A stretch of DNA of 64,000 nt from an uncultured Clostridia bacterium (GTDB lineage: Bacteria; Bacillota; Clostridia; TANB77; CAG-508). Below the pieces are notes generated by a model. The model did not search any database. It saw only the letters and a list, made by a program, of their open reading frames with translations, and had not been told where the DNA came from. Below are positions 17,432 to 25,451 of this stretch, one piece after another (positions within the stretch are counted from its first letter, which is position 1; the number at the start of each line of letters is the position of its first letter). The DNA is taken from contig CAKPAX010000005.1 of the NCBI GenBank assembly GCA_934133175.1, forward strand, positions 1 to 64,000, read 5' to 3'. Position numbers and translations under genes: made by a program.

Positions 17432-18661
17432 ATGAAAGAAGTAGAATTATTAGCACCAGCAGGAAGTTTTGAAAAAGCAAAAATAGCATATTTATATGGA
17501 GCAGATGCGGTTTATTGTGGTACATCATCATTGTCATTAAGAACAAGAGCAGATATGCAAGATGATGATTTAGAAAAGACAATAAAGTATGCACATGAAA
17601 TAAATAAAAAAATATATGTTACATTAAATATATTTGCATGGGATGAAAAATATGAAGAAATAATAGAAATGGCCAAAAAATTGGAAGAATTAAAACCAGA
17701 TGGAATAATTGCAGCAGATGGTGGAGTTATAGAAGTATTAAAACAATATGCCCCAAGTGTTCCAATAAATGTTAGTACTCAAGCTAATATAGTTAGTTTA
17801 CATGACTGTAATTTTTGGTACAAAAATGGCGGAAAAAGAATGATAATGGCAAGAGAAATGAATAAAGAACAACTAAAATATATAATGGAAAATAAACCAA
17901 AAGATATGGAAGTAGAAATATTTATTCATGGAGCAATATGTTTTGCATTTTCAGGTAGATGTTTCTTAAGTGATTTTCTAGCTTGTAGAAGTGCAAATTT
18001 AGGAGATTGTGCACAAAGTTGTAGATGGTCATATAATTTGTATGCAGAAGAAACAAATAATCCTGGAAATTTAATGCCAATAGAAACTAATGAATATGGT
18101 ACAAGTATATTTTCATCAAAAGATTTATGTTTAATAAAAGAAATACCAGAAATAATTGAAATGGGTGTAGATAGTTTAAAAATAGAAGGAAGATTAAAAA
18201 CAGAATATTATGTTGCAAGTATAGTAAACGCATATAGAAATGCAATAGATGATTATAAAAAAGATCCAGAGCATTATGATTATACAAAATATTTAAAAGA
18301 AATAGAAAAAGTAAAAACAAGAGGACTTACAACATTTTATTTTAATGATAGAAAGAATAAAGATATACAAGAATATAGTGGAAAACAATATAATGAAAAA
18401 TATGAATTTGGTGGTAAAATATTAAAGTATGATAAAGAAAAATCAATAATTGAAATAAGAAATAGATTACAAGTTGGAGATGAATTAGAATTATTAGTTC
18501 CATATCAAATAGAACCAGTTAAATTTAAAATAGAAAAATTATGGGATTCTGAAACAGATGAAGAAATAAATGCTGTAAATCCAGGAAAACAAGGTCAAAC
18601 AGTAAAGATGAATATACCAATAAAGGCACAAGATAATTGGATAATAAGAAGAAAAAAGTAA
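17432..18661 (+). CDS. Peptidase U32-family protein, TrhP-like (tRNA ho5U34 formation)
   Basis: 409 residues. The N-terminal (beta/alpha) U32 domain begins ELLAPAGSFEKAKIAYLYGADAVYCG. The iron-sulfur-type cysteine cluster spans about 170-196 with Cys in GRCFLSDFLACRSANLGDC and AQSCRW, the pattern expected in RlhA/TrhP proteins that hydroxylate RNA using prephenate-derived chemistry. The C-terminal beta domain (GKILKYDKEKS...) is also typical. Length matches the longer B. subtilis paralogue (YrrO). It pairs with trmR upstream. SD GGATGGAG. Confidence 0.88.
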   Translation: MKEVELLAPAGSFEKAKIAYLYGADAVYCGTSSLSLRTRADMQDDDLEKTIKYAHEINKKIYVTLNIFAWDEKYEEIIEMAKKLEELKPDGIIAADGGVIEVLKQYAPSVPINVSTQANIVSLHDCNFWYKNGGKRMIMAREMNKEQLKYIMENKPKDMEVEIFIHGAICFAFSGRCFLSDFLACRSANLGDCAQSCRWSYNLYAEETNNPGNLMPIETNEYGTSIFSSKDLCLIKEIPEIIEMGVDSLKIEGRLKTEYYVASIVNAYRNAIDDYKKDPEHYDYTKYLKEIEKVKTRGLTTFYFNDRKNKDIQEYSGKQYNEKYEFGGKILKYDKEKSIIEIRNRLQVGDELELLVPYQIEPVKFKIEKLWDSETDEEINAVNPGKQGQTVKMNIPIKAQDNWIIRRKK

Positions 18662-18668
18662 ACATAAC

Positions 18669-18697
18669 TTTACATACTAAAAACAAAGTGGTATAAT
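18669..18697 (+). promoter_or_regulatory. SigA-type promoter for the 54-residue basic protein
   Basis: TTTACA (18669-18674), 17 bases, TATAAT (18692-18697), directly after the U32 gene. Confidence 0.75.
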
Positions 18698-18746
18698 ATA
18701 TTTTGTAACTTTTAGGTCGCGTTTTTTATAAAAAGGAGCGAAAAAT

Positions 18747-18911
18747 ATGTCCAATAGCAAAAAGAGAAGAGCATTACAACAGAAACAAAGAGCGGCTAAG
18801 CAACAAAAAAAGCAGCAAAAAGCCAAACGGCAGGAGCATGATCCGGCTAAGTGGGAAGCTAAAAAAGCTGCTAAAGCTCAAGCGAGATACGAGCAAGACG
18901 GACAATGGTAA
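18747..18911 (+). CDS. Small, very basic Lys/Gln/Ala-rich protein (54 aa)
   Basis: ATG at 18747 with AAAGGAGCG upstream; reads MSNSKKRRALQQKQ..., ends ARYEQDGQW, stop at 18909-18911. It is almost entirely Lys, Arg, Gln and Ala, so it is likely one long helix that binds nucleic acid or ribosomes. Codons such as CGG, CCG, GCG and CAG are frequent here and rare in the neighbours. It has its own promoter and a strong terminator, so it is an independent, probably abundant transcript. I do not recognise a family. Confidence 0.7.
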   Translation: MSNSKKRRALQQKQRAAKQQKKQQKAKRQEHDPAKWEAKKAAKAQARYEQDGQW

Positions 18912-18942
18912 AAGTATATTATATACTTTTATAAAAAATTAG

Positions 18943-18977
18943 AAAGAGTTAATATTTTTATATTAACTCTTTTTTAT
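18943..18977 (+). terminator. Terminator after the 54-aa gene
   Basis: AGAGTTAATA-tttttta-TATTAACTCT perfect 10-bp stem followed by six T's. A second weaker stem (AAAGTATAT/ATATACTTT) precedes it. Confidence 0.88.
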
Positions 18978-19026
18978 ATAATAAAAAATTTTTACAAAAA
19001 CTATATATAAAGATTATTGTATAATT

Positions 19027-19815
19027 TTAATTTATTAAATTAATTATAAAAAAACCAATACTTATACAAAAAATGCAAATAATATTATCAATTCCACCAG
19101 TAAGATGGGGAAACAATATAAATATAGAACCTAATGTAAAACCAACGATTAAATAAAATGTTTGTGCATAAAATTTATCAAATAAGATTTTTACTAATTT
19201 CATACAAATAAATGAACCAATAACTAAGCCAATTCCAAGTGGAATTAATATAGGAAAATATAATGTTGAAATAGAATATAAATATGTTGAGTAAACTCCC
19301 ATAAGCATTAAAATTATTGTACTACTAATTCCCGGTATAACAACTCCAATAGACATTAATATTCCACACAAAATAAGATAAAAGAAACTATATTCAGAAT
19401 AAGAATTAATTGATAACTTATTTTCTAAATATATTAAAAATATGCCTATTCCAAATGAAATAAGTAAATACAAAATATAACTAAGTTTAAATTTATATTT
19501 TGAATTAACACTTTTTAAAAGGGAAGGAATTGAACCTAAAATTAAACCAATAAAAATTGATTTTATTTGAATAGGATATGAATAAAATAAGTAATTCAAA
19601 ATATTACTAAATAATATAATCCCTGAACCAATTCCTAGTATTATAGGTAAAAGAAATTTAAAATTTTCTTTTATATTTTTAAAAAAATTTAATATACTAT
19701 CTAACAATTTTTCATATATACCAAAAATAACACAAAGTACACCACTGCTAATTCCAGGTAAAATAGCACCAGAGCCAATAGCTAACCCTTTAAAATAATC
19801 TTTTATAAATTGCAT
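19027..19815 (-). CDS. DUF368 membrane protein (PopT/UptA-type undecaprenyl-phosphate translocase)
   Basis: 262 residues from the ATG at 19815, preceded by AGGTGATTTT; the frame continues upstream through sigK but without SD or sense. Eight or so membrane helices with the family's two inverted halves: GLAIGSGAILPGISSGVLCVIFGIYE near the N-terminus and GILMSIGVVIPGISSTIILMLMGVY in the second half. The repeated (I/L)PG(I/V)S re-entrant motif is diagnostic. DUF368 proteins return undecaprenyl phosphate across the membrane for wall synthesis. The gene is divergent from sigK. Confidence 0.9.
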   Translation of the reverse strand: MQFIKDYFKGLAIGSGAILPGISSGVLCVIFGIYEKLLDSILNFFKNIKENFKFLLPIILGIGSGIILFSNILNYLFYSYPIQIKSIFIGLILGSIPSLLKSVNSKYKFKLSYILYLLISFGIGIFLIYLENKLSINSYSEYSFFYLILCGILMSIGVVIPGISSTIILMLMGVYSTYLYSISTLYFPILIPLGIGLVIGSFICMKLVKILFDKFYAQTFYLIVGFTLGSIFILFPHLTGGIDNIICIFCISIGFFIINLIN

Positions 19816-19951
19816 AAAATCACCTATATAAAATGTATTCATAATATACAAAAATATTAATATAAAAATAGGTATGTACTTTTTTGTAGGGTCATGCACT
19901 TTTGTTTTTTCTACACATATAATTTTGTATAGAGAAAATGGAGGTGCATTT

Positions 19952-20041
19952 ATGTTGTCATTATGTATGACTGGAATTATAGGCTTTCTAGAATTTTTAA
20001 AGACTGCAGTATTTGTTGTTGGATATATTTCACGGAAGTAA
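19952..20041 (+). other. Pro-sequence fragment of sigK in a different frame
   Basis: ATG at 19952 preceded by GGAGGTGCATTT. The frame encodes a hydrophobic leader (MLSLCMTGIIGFLEFLKTAV, then FVVGYIS) that matches the membrane-tethering pro-sequence of pro-sigma-K, then hits TAA at 20039. The sigma body continues in the +1 frame: removing one base near 20033 would give GYIS-GSNLFPEPLS, the expected junction. Confidence 0.75.
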
Positions 20042-20660
20042 TTTATTTCCAGAACCTTTAAGTTCAGAAGAAGAAAAGAAATATTTAGAAAAGTTAAAAG
20101 AAGGAGATGAAGATGCACGAAATATTTTAATAGAGCGAAATTTAAGATTGGTTGCACATGTATGTAAAAAATATGCAAATACCAATGTAGAACAAGATGA
20201 TTTAATATCAATAGGTACAATAGGACTGATTAAAGGAATAAATAGCTTTAATATAGAAAAAGGAGCAAGACTTTCTACATATGTTTCAAGATGTATAGAT
20301 AATGAAATTTTAATGCACTTAAGATCAATAAAAAAATTAAATGCTGAAGTATATTTAAATGAACCAATAGGAAAAGATAAAGATGATAATGTTGTTACAT
20401 TACAAGAAGTATTAGAAAATGACGAAAGAAGTATTGAAGATGAAGTTGATTTAAAAGTTAAAATTAAAAATTTATATGGAAAAATGAAAGAAGTTCTAAA
20501 AGATAGAGAAAAAACAATTATAGAGTTAAGATTTGGCTTAGATGGGTATAAACCAAAGACGCAAAATGAAATTGCAGATATGATGGGAATTTCTAGATCT
20601 TATGTTTCTAGAATAGAAACAAAAGCAATTGGAAAGTTAAGTAAAGAAATAGAAGAATAA
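20013..20660 (+). CDS. sigK: Sporulation sigma factor SigK, main body (apparent frameshift from its pro-sequence)
   Basis: Mother-cell late sporulation sigma factor. From GSNLFPEPLSSEEEKKYLEK onward the protein is intact: region 2 (NLRLVAHVCKKYANT, DDLISIGTIGLIKGIN, FN-KGARLSTYVSRCIDNEILMHLRS) and region 4 (LKDREKTIIELRFGLDG...TQNEIADMMGISRSYVSRIETKA). The coordinates begin at a TTG without an SD; real initiation should be at 19952, but a single extra base near 20033 separates the frames. It could be a sporulation-defective lesion, an assembly error or recoding. No skin-like insertion interrupts the middle of the gene. Confidence 0.85.
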   Translation: MLLDIFHGSNLFPEPLSSEEEKKYLEKLKEGDEDARNILIERNLRLVAHVCKKYANTNVEQDDLISIGTIGLIKGINSFNIEKGARLSTYVSRCIDNEILMHLRSIKKLNAEVYLNEPIGKDKDDNVVTLQEVLENDERSIEDEVDLKVKIKNLYGKMKEVLKDREKTIIELRFGLDGYKPKTQNEIADMMGISRSYVSRIETKAIGKLSKEIEE

Positions 20661-20712
20661 AGAAAAAGAAAATAAAGAGAACTACATATAATTCACTTTA
20701 TTTTCTTTTTCC
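20661..20712. terminator. Bidirectional terminator between sigK and the helical-bundle gene
   Basis: AAAAAGAAAATAAAG...CTTTATTTTCTTTTT arms of about 15 bases converge between the two stop codons. Confidence 0.8.
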
Positions 20713-20725
20713 TATTAATAAAACA

Positions 20726-21160
20726 TTATAGAAATGTTTTTAATTTTTCAATGCTATCTTCTTGCATTGTTACAAAATCATCAAGAATTTTTTCAACATC
20801 AGGAGCAAGTTGTTTGTTTTGGTTAAGCAATCTACGCCCTTCAATAATTCCCATATTAGTTCCATTCATTAATAGTTCGGAAATATTAGAATTACTTTTG
20901 TCAGACATTGTTTTCATTTCAACACCATACCATGTCATCATTTTGTTCATAGTATTGGTTTCATGTGGTTCTTTATCACTATAATTAGAATATAAATTAT
21001 TAACTCTTCTTGATATATCTTTGTATTTATTATATTCTAAATCTAAAGTTTTTTTAAATTCTGAATCTTTAACTTTATCTAAAACAAAATTGATTGCATC
21101 CATTCCCATTGTTGCACCTTTATTAACTTCATCAAGCACATTTAAATTATTGTTTTCCAT
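20726..21160 (-). CDS. Hypothetical helical-bundle protein (144 aa)
   Basis: No membrane segment or signal peptide. Almost wholly alpha-helical, with four amphipathic helices: around 5-30 (NKGATMGMDAINFVLDKVKD), 33-60, 72-100 (WYGVEMKTMSDKSNSNISEL) and 118-143. The layout resembles ferritin-like/DUF2383-type spore-associated bundles, but metal-ligand Glu/His sets are not convincing, so I leave it unnamed. SD AAGGAGG before ATG. It lies between sigK and repeat copy B. Confidence 0.75.
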   Translation of the reverse strand: MENNNLNVLDEVNKGATMGMDAINFVLDKVKDSEFKKTLDLEYNKYKDISRRVNNLYSNYSDKEPHETNTMNKMMTWYGVEMKTMSDKSNSNISELLMNGTNMGIIEGRRLLNQNKQLAPDVEKILDDFVTMQEDSIEKLKTFL

Positions 21161-21242
21161 AAAAAAATCCTCCTTAAAATTATTATTAACAATTTAAAAA
21201 AAATTATGAAAAAAACAAATCCTACTTTGTGAGACTTTTTTA

Positions 21243-21385
21243 TATTATAGGAAAGTTCTTCGAACTTCCTATAATATAAATATATTGCACAGAAATTTGC
21301 TTTGCAAATTTCACGCACGAACAAAGACGCGGACTTCAAAATGTTTTAATAAGTACAAAAGTTATTAATGTCCGCTTTTGTTCTA
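21243..21385. repeat. 143-bp dispersed multi-hairpin repeat, copy B
   Basis: Same orientation as copy A on the plus strand, with one difference (T at 21260 against C at 7091, in the first hairpin loop). Here it lies wholly between genes, in a stretch of about 480 bases that otherwise holds only AT-rich sequence and a small TGTGTTA/TAACACA hairpin near 21435-21454. Confidence 0.85.
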
Positions 21386-21588
21386 TTATAGTTAAATGCT
21401 TAATAAATTATAAAGATTTGTTGGTACAAAAAAATGTGTTATTTTTTTAACACACTATTTATATTTTAACATAAAAATAATATAGATACAAATTTTAAAA
21501 AAATTAAATAAAAAGAGAATAATATATGAATTAAATAGATAAAATAATAAAAGAAAACAAAAAAATAAAATTTTAAAGAAAAAAATAG

Positions 21589-21617
21589 TTGTATTTCTAA
21601 TTTATATGTGTTAATAT
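21589..21617 (+). promoter_or_regulatory. Promoter for the probable 6S RNA
   Basis: TTGTAT (21589-21594), 17 bases, TAATAT (21612-21617), placing the start about 20 bases before the structured RNA. Confidence 0.55.
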
Positions 21618-21639
21618 ATAGTTACAAAATAAAAAAGTA

Positions 21640-21838
21640 AATAAAACCCCTGCATAGTGCGTGTAGACAGAATTTTTAGAACCAACACCTATTAAGAGGG
21701 GCCGATCTCTAAAATATGGCGTGCAAGCTTACATTTTATAGTAAGAAGCCCAGGAGTATTTAGGTAGGCACCCACCTGTTGCAGAACAGGTCCTTAAAAA
21801 TTCAAGACATCTTGCGGCTAAGGCGGGGAATTTTTTTG
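21640..21838 (+). ncRNA. ssrS: Structured RNA, probable 6S RNA
   Basis: About 195 bases of much higher G+C than the flanks and without an ORF. The ends can close (CCCC at 21647 with GGGG at 21825), GAATTTTTAG pairs with TTAAAAATTC, and there are internal hairpins CTTAC/GTAAG and ACCTGTT-gcag-AACAGGT. A T run follows the closing arm. Size, one long interrupted rod with a central opening, and elements such as CCAACACC and AGGTAGGCACCCACC agree with my recollection of clostridial 6S RNAs, which bind SigA-RNA polymerase. It is not tmRNA, RNase P or SRP RNA. An Rfam search would settle it. Confidence 0.6.
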
Positions 21839-21841
21839 TTT

Positions 21842-21892
21842 AAATTTATTGACGTGAAAAACTATTTAATAATTTTTCACGTCAATAAATTT
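21842..21892. terminator. Perfect 20-bp stem terminator between the ncRNA and ylbJ
   Basis: Arms at 21842-21861 and 21873-21892 pair perfectly (core ATTGACGTGAAAAA / TTTTTCACGTCAAT), overlapping the ylbJ stop on the other strand. Confidence 0.88.
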
Positions 21893-22965
21893 TATAAATT
21901 AAAATTAAACATAGGAATAGTAGAAATAAAAGCAAATGTATATAGTGCAGCAGTAGTCCCTTGTAATAATTTGCCTATAATATAAGGCTTTATAGATAAA
22001 TCAGTTTTAGAAATAACACTAAAAACTTGCAATAATATAGAAATACCACCAAATCCTAATAAAAATGATGTAATTATAATATTTATAGAAATAGCTTTTA
22101 TATGTATATTAGAGATTAAATTAATACCATTTGTTATTTCAATGATTCCAGTTAAAAGTGGAGCGATAAAAGATATAGGTATATGTAAAAAGCTAAATAA
22201 AGGTGTTAAAAATACAACAAGAATATTTAATATTTTACTAGAATTTAATATTGATATAACAACGGAAAATAATACAACAAATCCACCAATCATCATAATT
22301 GTAGATATTGAATTAGAAATACTAGTTCCAATTATTTCACCTAAACTAGAAAAGCTTACATTATTATTTTTATTAGTTTTTTTATAGTTATTAAATGAAG
22401 CATTATTAAAAGTGCTTTTTTTACATTTCCAAAATCTAAAAATTATTCCTACAGTAATACAAGATAATATATGAGTAATAAATAATAATAAACCTATAGT
22501 AGAATTTCCAAACATGCTAATACCAACAGTACCTATAATAAATAAAGGACCAGAATTATTTGTAAAACTAAGTAGACGTTCACATTCTTCTTTTGAACAA
22601 ATATTATCTTGCCTAAATTGGGATGCTATTTTTGCTCCAATAGGATATCCACTTATTATTCCCATAATAAATGCAAAACTACCTTCACCTCTGACATTAA
22701 ATAAAGGTTTCATTATTTTATTTAGTAATTTACCAAGAATATTAATAATATTTGTTCTAGAAAGTAATTCTGTTGCAACAAAAAATGGAAAAAGAGAGGG
22801 GACAACAGAATTTGCCCATAGTTTTAATCCTGATTTTGCGGCAACTAAATTGTTGTTAGAAAATATAATTAAACATAATGTAAATAATAAAAAAATAAAT
22901 GGAATAATATATTTTCTAATCTTTATAATATAAAAATTAAATTTTGGAATAGATATTGATTTCAA
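21892..22965 (-). CDS. ylbJ: Sporulation integral membrane protein YlbJ
   Basis: Conserved sporulation membrane protein with nucleoside-transporter-like gate domains, needed for normal cortex/late sporulation in Bacillus. The start is set at the TTG at 22965 because GAGGTG lies 6 bases upstream; 357 residues. Signature segments: GLKLWANSVVPSLFPFFVATELL, MKPLFNVRGEGSFAFIMGIISGYPIGAKI, ERLLSFTNNSGPLFIIG and the C-terminal LTGIIEITNGI. Many membrane helices. It is transcribed away from the small ORF at 23037 with a shared promoter region. Confidence 0.92.
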   Translation of the reverse strand: MKSISIPKFNFYIIKIRKYIIPFIFLLFTLCLIIFSNNNLVAAKSGLKLWANSVVPSLFPFFVATELLSRTNIINILGKLLNKIMKPLFNVRGEGSFAFIMGIISGYPIGAKIASQFRQDNICSKEECERLLSFTNNSGPLFIIGTVGISMFGNSTIGLLLFITHILSCITVGIIFRFWKCKKSTFNNASFNNYKKTNKNNNVSFSSLGEIIGTSISNSISTIMMIGGFVVLFSVVISILNSSKILNILVVFLTPLFSFLHIPISFIAPLLTGIIEITNGINLISNIHIKAISINIIITSFLLGFGGISILLQVFSVISKTDLSIKPYIIGKLLQGTTAALYTFAFISTIPMFNFNL

Positions 22966-23036
22966 AATATACACCTCAATAAAATATATTGAATAAATTG
23001 AAAAAAAATGCACATAACAATAAAAGAGGTGCTAGT

Positions 23037-23192
23037 ATGAAAAATAAAAAAAATATGCGTGAATATATAGAGGATACAACAAAATATGGTGAATTTGTGT
23101 CTTCATATTTTGCTTGGGTATCTTTACCACAGCAAAAGAAAAATGTAGAGAGATTAGAAAATATAACAAATAGTAAAAATAATAAAAAATAA
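23037..23192 (+). CDS. Small hypothetical protein (51 aa)
   Basis: ATG at 23037 with AAGAGGTG upstream. It is charged and soluble, with a central REYIEDTTKYGEFVSSYFAWVS motif and a Lys/Asn-rich tail. It is divergent from ylbJ. No family recognised; a sporulation-linked small protein is possible from context only. Confidence 0.55.
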   Translation: MKNKKNMREYIEDTTKYGEFVSSYFAWVSLPQQKKNVERLENITNSKNNKK

Positions 23193-23285
23193 AGAAAAAG
23201 TTTAAAAAAATAAGAAAAAGTGTGAAAATTATAAGAAAATAAATAAAAATGACTATAAATTAACAAAGAAAAAATAAAAAACACT

Positions 23286-23313
23286 TTGAAAAAAAATAAA
23301 AACCTTGTATAAT
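23286..23313 (+). promoter_or_regulatory. SigA-type promoter of the ctsR operon
   Basis: TTGAAA (23286-23291), 16 bases, TATAAT (23308-23313). The CtsR box follows within 10 bases, so bound CtsR would cover the transcription start. Confidence 0.75.
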
Positions 23314-23322
23314 ATTATTATA

Positions 23323-23339
23323 GGTCAAAGAAAGTCAAA
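23323..23339 (+). promoter_or_regulatory. CtsR operator
   Basis: GGTCAAA-gaa-AGTCAAA, the tandem heptad with 3-base spacer recognised by CtsR. It lies 21 bases before the ctsR start, so the operon is self-repressed and induced by heat or protein stress (family knowledge). Confidence 0.92.
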
Positions 23340-23360
23340 GTAAAAACAAGAGGTGATAAT

Positions 23361-23804
23361 ATGAATATATCAGATATAATAGAAGACTTTATAAAAGATA
23401 TGTTTAATGATGAAGAAGAATATATAGAAATACAAAGAAATGACTTAGCAGAGCATTTTAAATGTGTTCCGTCACAAATAAACTATGTAATATCCACAAG
23501 ATTTAAACCATCACAAGGATATTATGTAGAAAGCAAAAGAGGCGGAGGAGGAAGCATAAAAATTAAAAAACTAAATGTAACAAAATCAGATTATTTAATG
23601 CATATAATAAAAAACATAGGAGATACTTTAACAAATCACGAAGCAAGTATATATATAAGTGATTTTTTATCATATAACATTGTTGATGAAAAAGAAGCAA
23701 AACTTTTAAAAGTAGCAACTAGTGATAATGTATTAAATGTGTCAAAAGATATAAGAGACAAATTAAGAGCAAGAATTTTCAAGAATATGCTTTTAAATTT
23801 ATAA
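23361..23804 (+). CDS. ctsR: Class III stress gene repressor CtsR
   Basis: 147 residues, usual length. N-terminal winged helix with the glycine-rich wing ESKRGGGGSIKI that reads the operator and senses heat; SDIIEDFIK start motif; C-terminal dimer helices (RDKLRARIFKNMLLNL). First gene of ctsR-mcsA-mcsB-clpC and repressor of its own operon through the box at 23323. SD AAGAGGTGATA. Confidence 0.95.
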   Translation: MNISDIIEDFIKDMFNDEEEYIEIQRNDLAEHFKCVPSQINYVISTRFKPSQGYYVESKRGGGGSIKIKKLNVTKSDYLMHIIKNIGDTLTNHEASIYISDFLSYNIVDEKEAKLLKVATSDNVLNVSKDIRDKLRARIFKNMLLNL

Positions 23805-23830
23805 ATAAAAAGAAAGAGGAGGTAATTAAT

Positions 23831-24388
23831 ATGTTGTGTGAAAATTGTGGTAAAAAAGAAGCAAATGTACAATATACGGAGGTTATAAACGGAAAGAAAA
23901 AACAAGTATTTTTATGTGAAGAATGTAGTAAAAAACTTGGATTAGAAGATGAAATGAAATTTGATTTTCCAATTAATTTTTCAAGTTTCTTTGGAGACTT
24001 TTTAGAAGATTTTGAAAATACAGATTTCCTTCCAACATTAGATACTAAAAAAGATATAAGATGTGACTATTGTAATACAAGTTTTGAAGATTTTATGAAT
24101 ACAGGAAAATTTGGATGTGGACATTGCTATGACGCATTTCATAGTAAAATAGATCCAATATTAAAAAAGATACATGGAAGTAATAGACATACTGGAAGAA
24201 TTGGAAATATTAAAGAAAGCAAGAAATTATTTGCAGAAAATGATAAGACAGAAGTTGAAGTAAAAGAAAAAGAAGAAAAAAGTGAATTGCAAAAATTAAA
24301 AAGAGATTTAAAACAAGCAATAAAAGAAGAAAGATATGAAGATGCTGCAAAAATAAGAGATGAAATAAAAAAACAAGAAAATAAATAA
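23831..24388 (+). CDS. mcsA: McsA, activator of the McsB arginine kinase
   Basis: 185 residues. Four zinc-binding CxxC pairs: CENC, CEEC, CDYC and CGHC. Ends with a UVR-type coiled-coil motif (LKRDLKQAIKEERYEDAAKIRDEIK, read from about residue 158). McsA binds and activates McsB and bridges to ClpC. SD AAAGAGGAGG. Clean 26-base gap after ctsR. Confidence 0.95.
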   Translation: MLCENCGKKEANVQYTEVINGKKKQVFLCEECSKKLGLEDEMKFDFPINFSSFFGDFLEDFENTDFLPTLDTKKDIRCDYCNTSFEDFMNTGKFGCGHCYDAFHSKIDPILKKIHGSNRHTGRIGNIKESKKLFAENDKTEVEVKEKEEKSELQKLKRDLKQAIKEERYEDAAKIRDEIKKQENK

Positions 24389-24418
24389 AAGTTTTAAGTA
24401 GAAAGGAAGGAAAATTAT

Positions 24419-25432
24419 ATGAACTGGTATTTACAAAGTGGAAAAGATGCAGATGTTGCAATAAGTACAAGAGTTAGACTTGCTAGAAACTTAAGCGAAT
24501 TTAAATTTAATTTAAAAGATAAAGAAAGTGTAAAACTATTAGAAGAAAAAATAAAAGATATTCCATGGACTGTTGGATATGGACTTAAATTTTTTAAACT
24601 AAAAGATATGGATGATATTACTAAAATGAGTTTAGTTGAAAAAAATTTAATTAGCCCAGAATTTGCTTTAAATAAAAATGAACTTGGTTCGATTTTAATA
24701 AATGATGATGAAAATATCTGTATAATGGTAAACGAAGAAGATCACTTGAGAATTCAAGTATTTAGTTCAGGATTTGATATAGAAAATACATTAAACTTAG
24801 CAAAAGAATTAGATGAAAAAATAGGAAATGCATTAAATTATGCAATGAGTGAAGATTATGGATATTTAACAAGTTGCCCTACAAATGTAGGAACAGGGCT
24901 AAGAGTGTCTGTAATGGTACATTTACCAGCACTTAGTAAAACTAAAAATATACAAAATGTACTAGATGCTATTGCAAATTTTGGTGTTAATATAAGAGGA
25001 ATATATGGCGAAAATAGTAAATCATCAAGTGATATGTTCCAAATTTCTAATAAACAAACATTAGGTATTACAGAAGATGAAATTGCAAAAAATATAAAAA
25101 TAATTACAGAAAAGGTTATAGAGCAAGAAAGAGCAGCAAGAAAATTTTTAATTAAAGATAATTTAGAATTAGAAGATAAAGTATATAGAAGTTTTGGTAT
25201 TTTAAAAAATTGTAGAAAGATCTCAAGTGAAGAAACAAGAGATTTGTTATCAATAGTAAAATTAGGGACAGACCTAGGAATTATAGACGAAATGACAGAT
25301 TTAAAAGTTCTAAAATTATATCTATATACAAAACCTGCTAATTTACAAAAATATTTAGGAGAAGAATATGATTCGTTAGAAAGAGATGTAAAGAGAGCAG
25401 AAGTTATAAAACAAATTATTGATGAAAAATAA
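24419..25432 (+). CDS. mcsB: Protein-arginine kinase McsB
   Basis: 337 residues. Phosphagen-kinase fold: STRVRLARNL nucleotide-binding motif near the N-terminus, the NEEDHLRIQ loop and the LTSCPTNVGTGLR segment with the reactive Cys. Phosphorylates arginines to mark proteins for ClpCP. SD AAAGGAAGGAAAA. Ends just before clpC. Confidence 0.96.
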   Translation: MNWYLQSGKDADVAISTRVRLARNLSEFKFNLKDKESVKLLEEKIKDIPWTVGYGLKFFKLKDMDDITKMSLVEKNLISPEFALNKNELGSILINDDENICIMVNEEDHLRIQVFSSGFDIENTLNLAKELDEKIGNALNYAMSEDYGYLTSCPTNVGTGLRVSVMVHLPALSKTKNIQNVLDAIANFGVNIRGIYGENSKSSSDMFQISNKQTLGITEDEIAKNIKIITEKVIEQERAARKFLIKDNLELEDKVYRSFGILKNCRKISSEETRDLLSIVKLGTDLGIIDEMTDLKVLKLYLYTKPANLQKYLGEEYDSLERDVKRAEVIKQIIDEK

Positions 25433-25451
25433 TAAAAAGGAAGGTGATATT

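Noticed and set aside
19816..20220. Upstream extension of the DUF368 frame
   Set aside because: It runs antisense through sigK and is low-complexity; the ATG at 19815 has a good SD.
19952..20660. skin-type prophage interruption of sigK
   Set aside because: The sigma body is continuous; only one base separates the pro-sequence frame, and no recombinase is nearby.
21142..21339. Minus-strand 65-residue frame crossing repeat copy B
   Set aside because: It is read from hairpin sequence, has no SD and would overlap the start of the helical-bundle gene.
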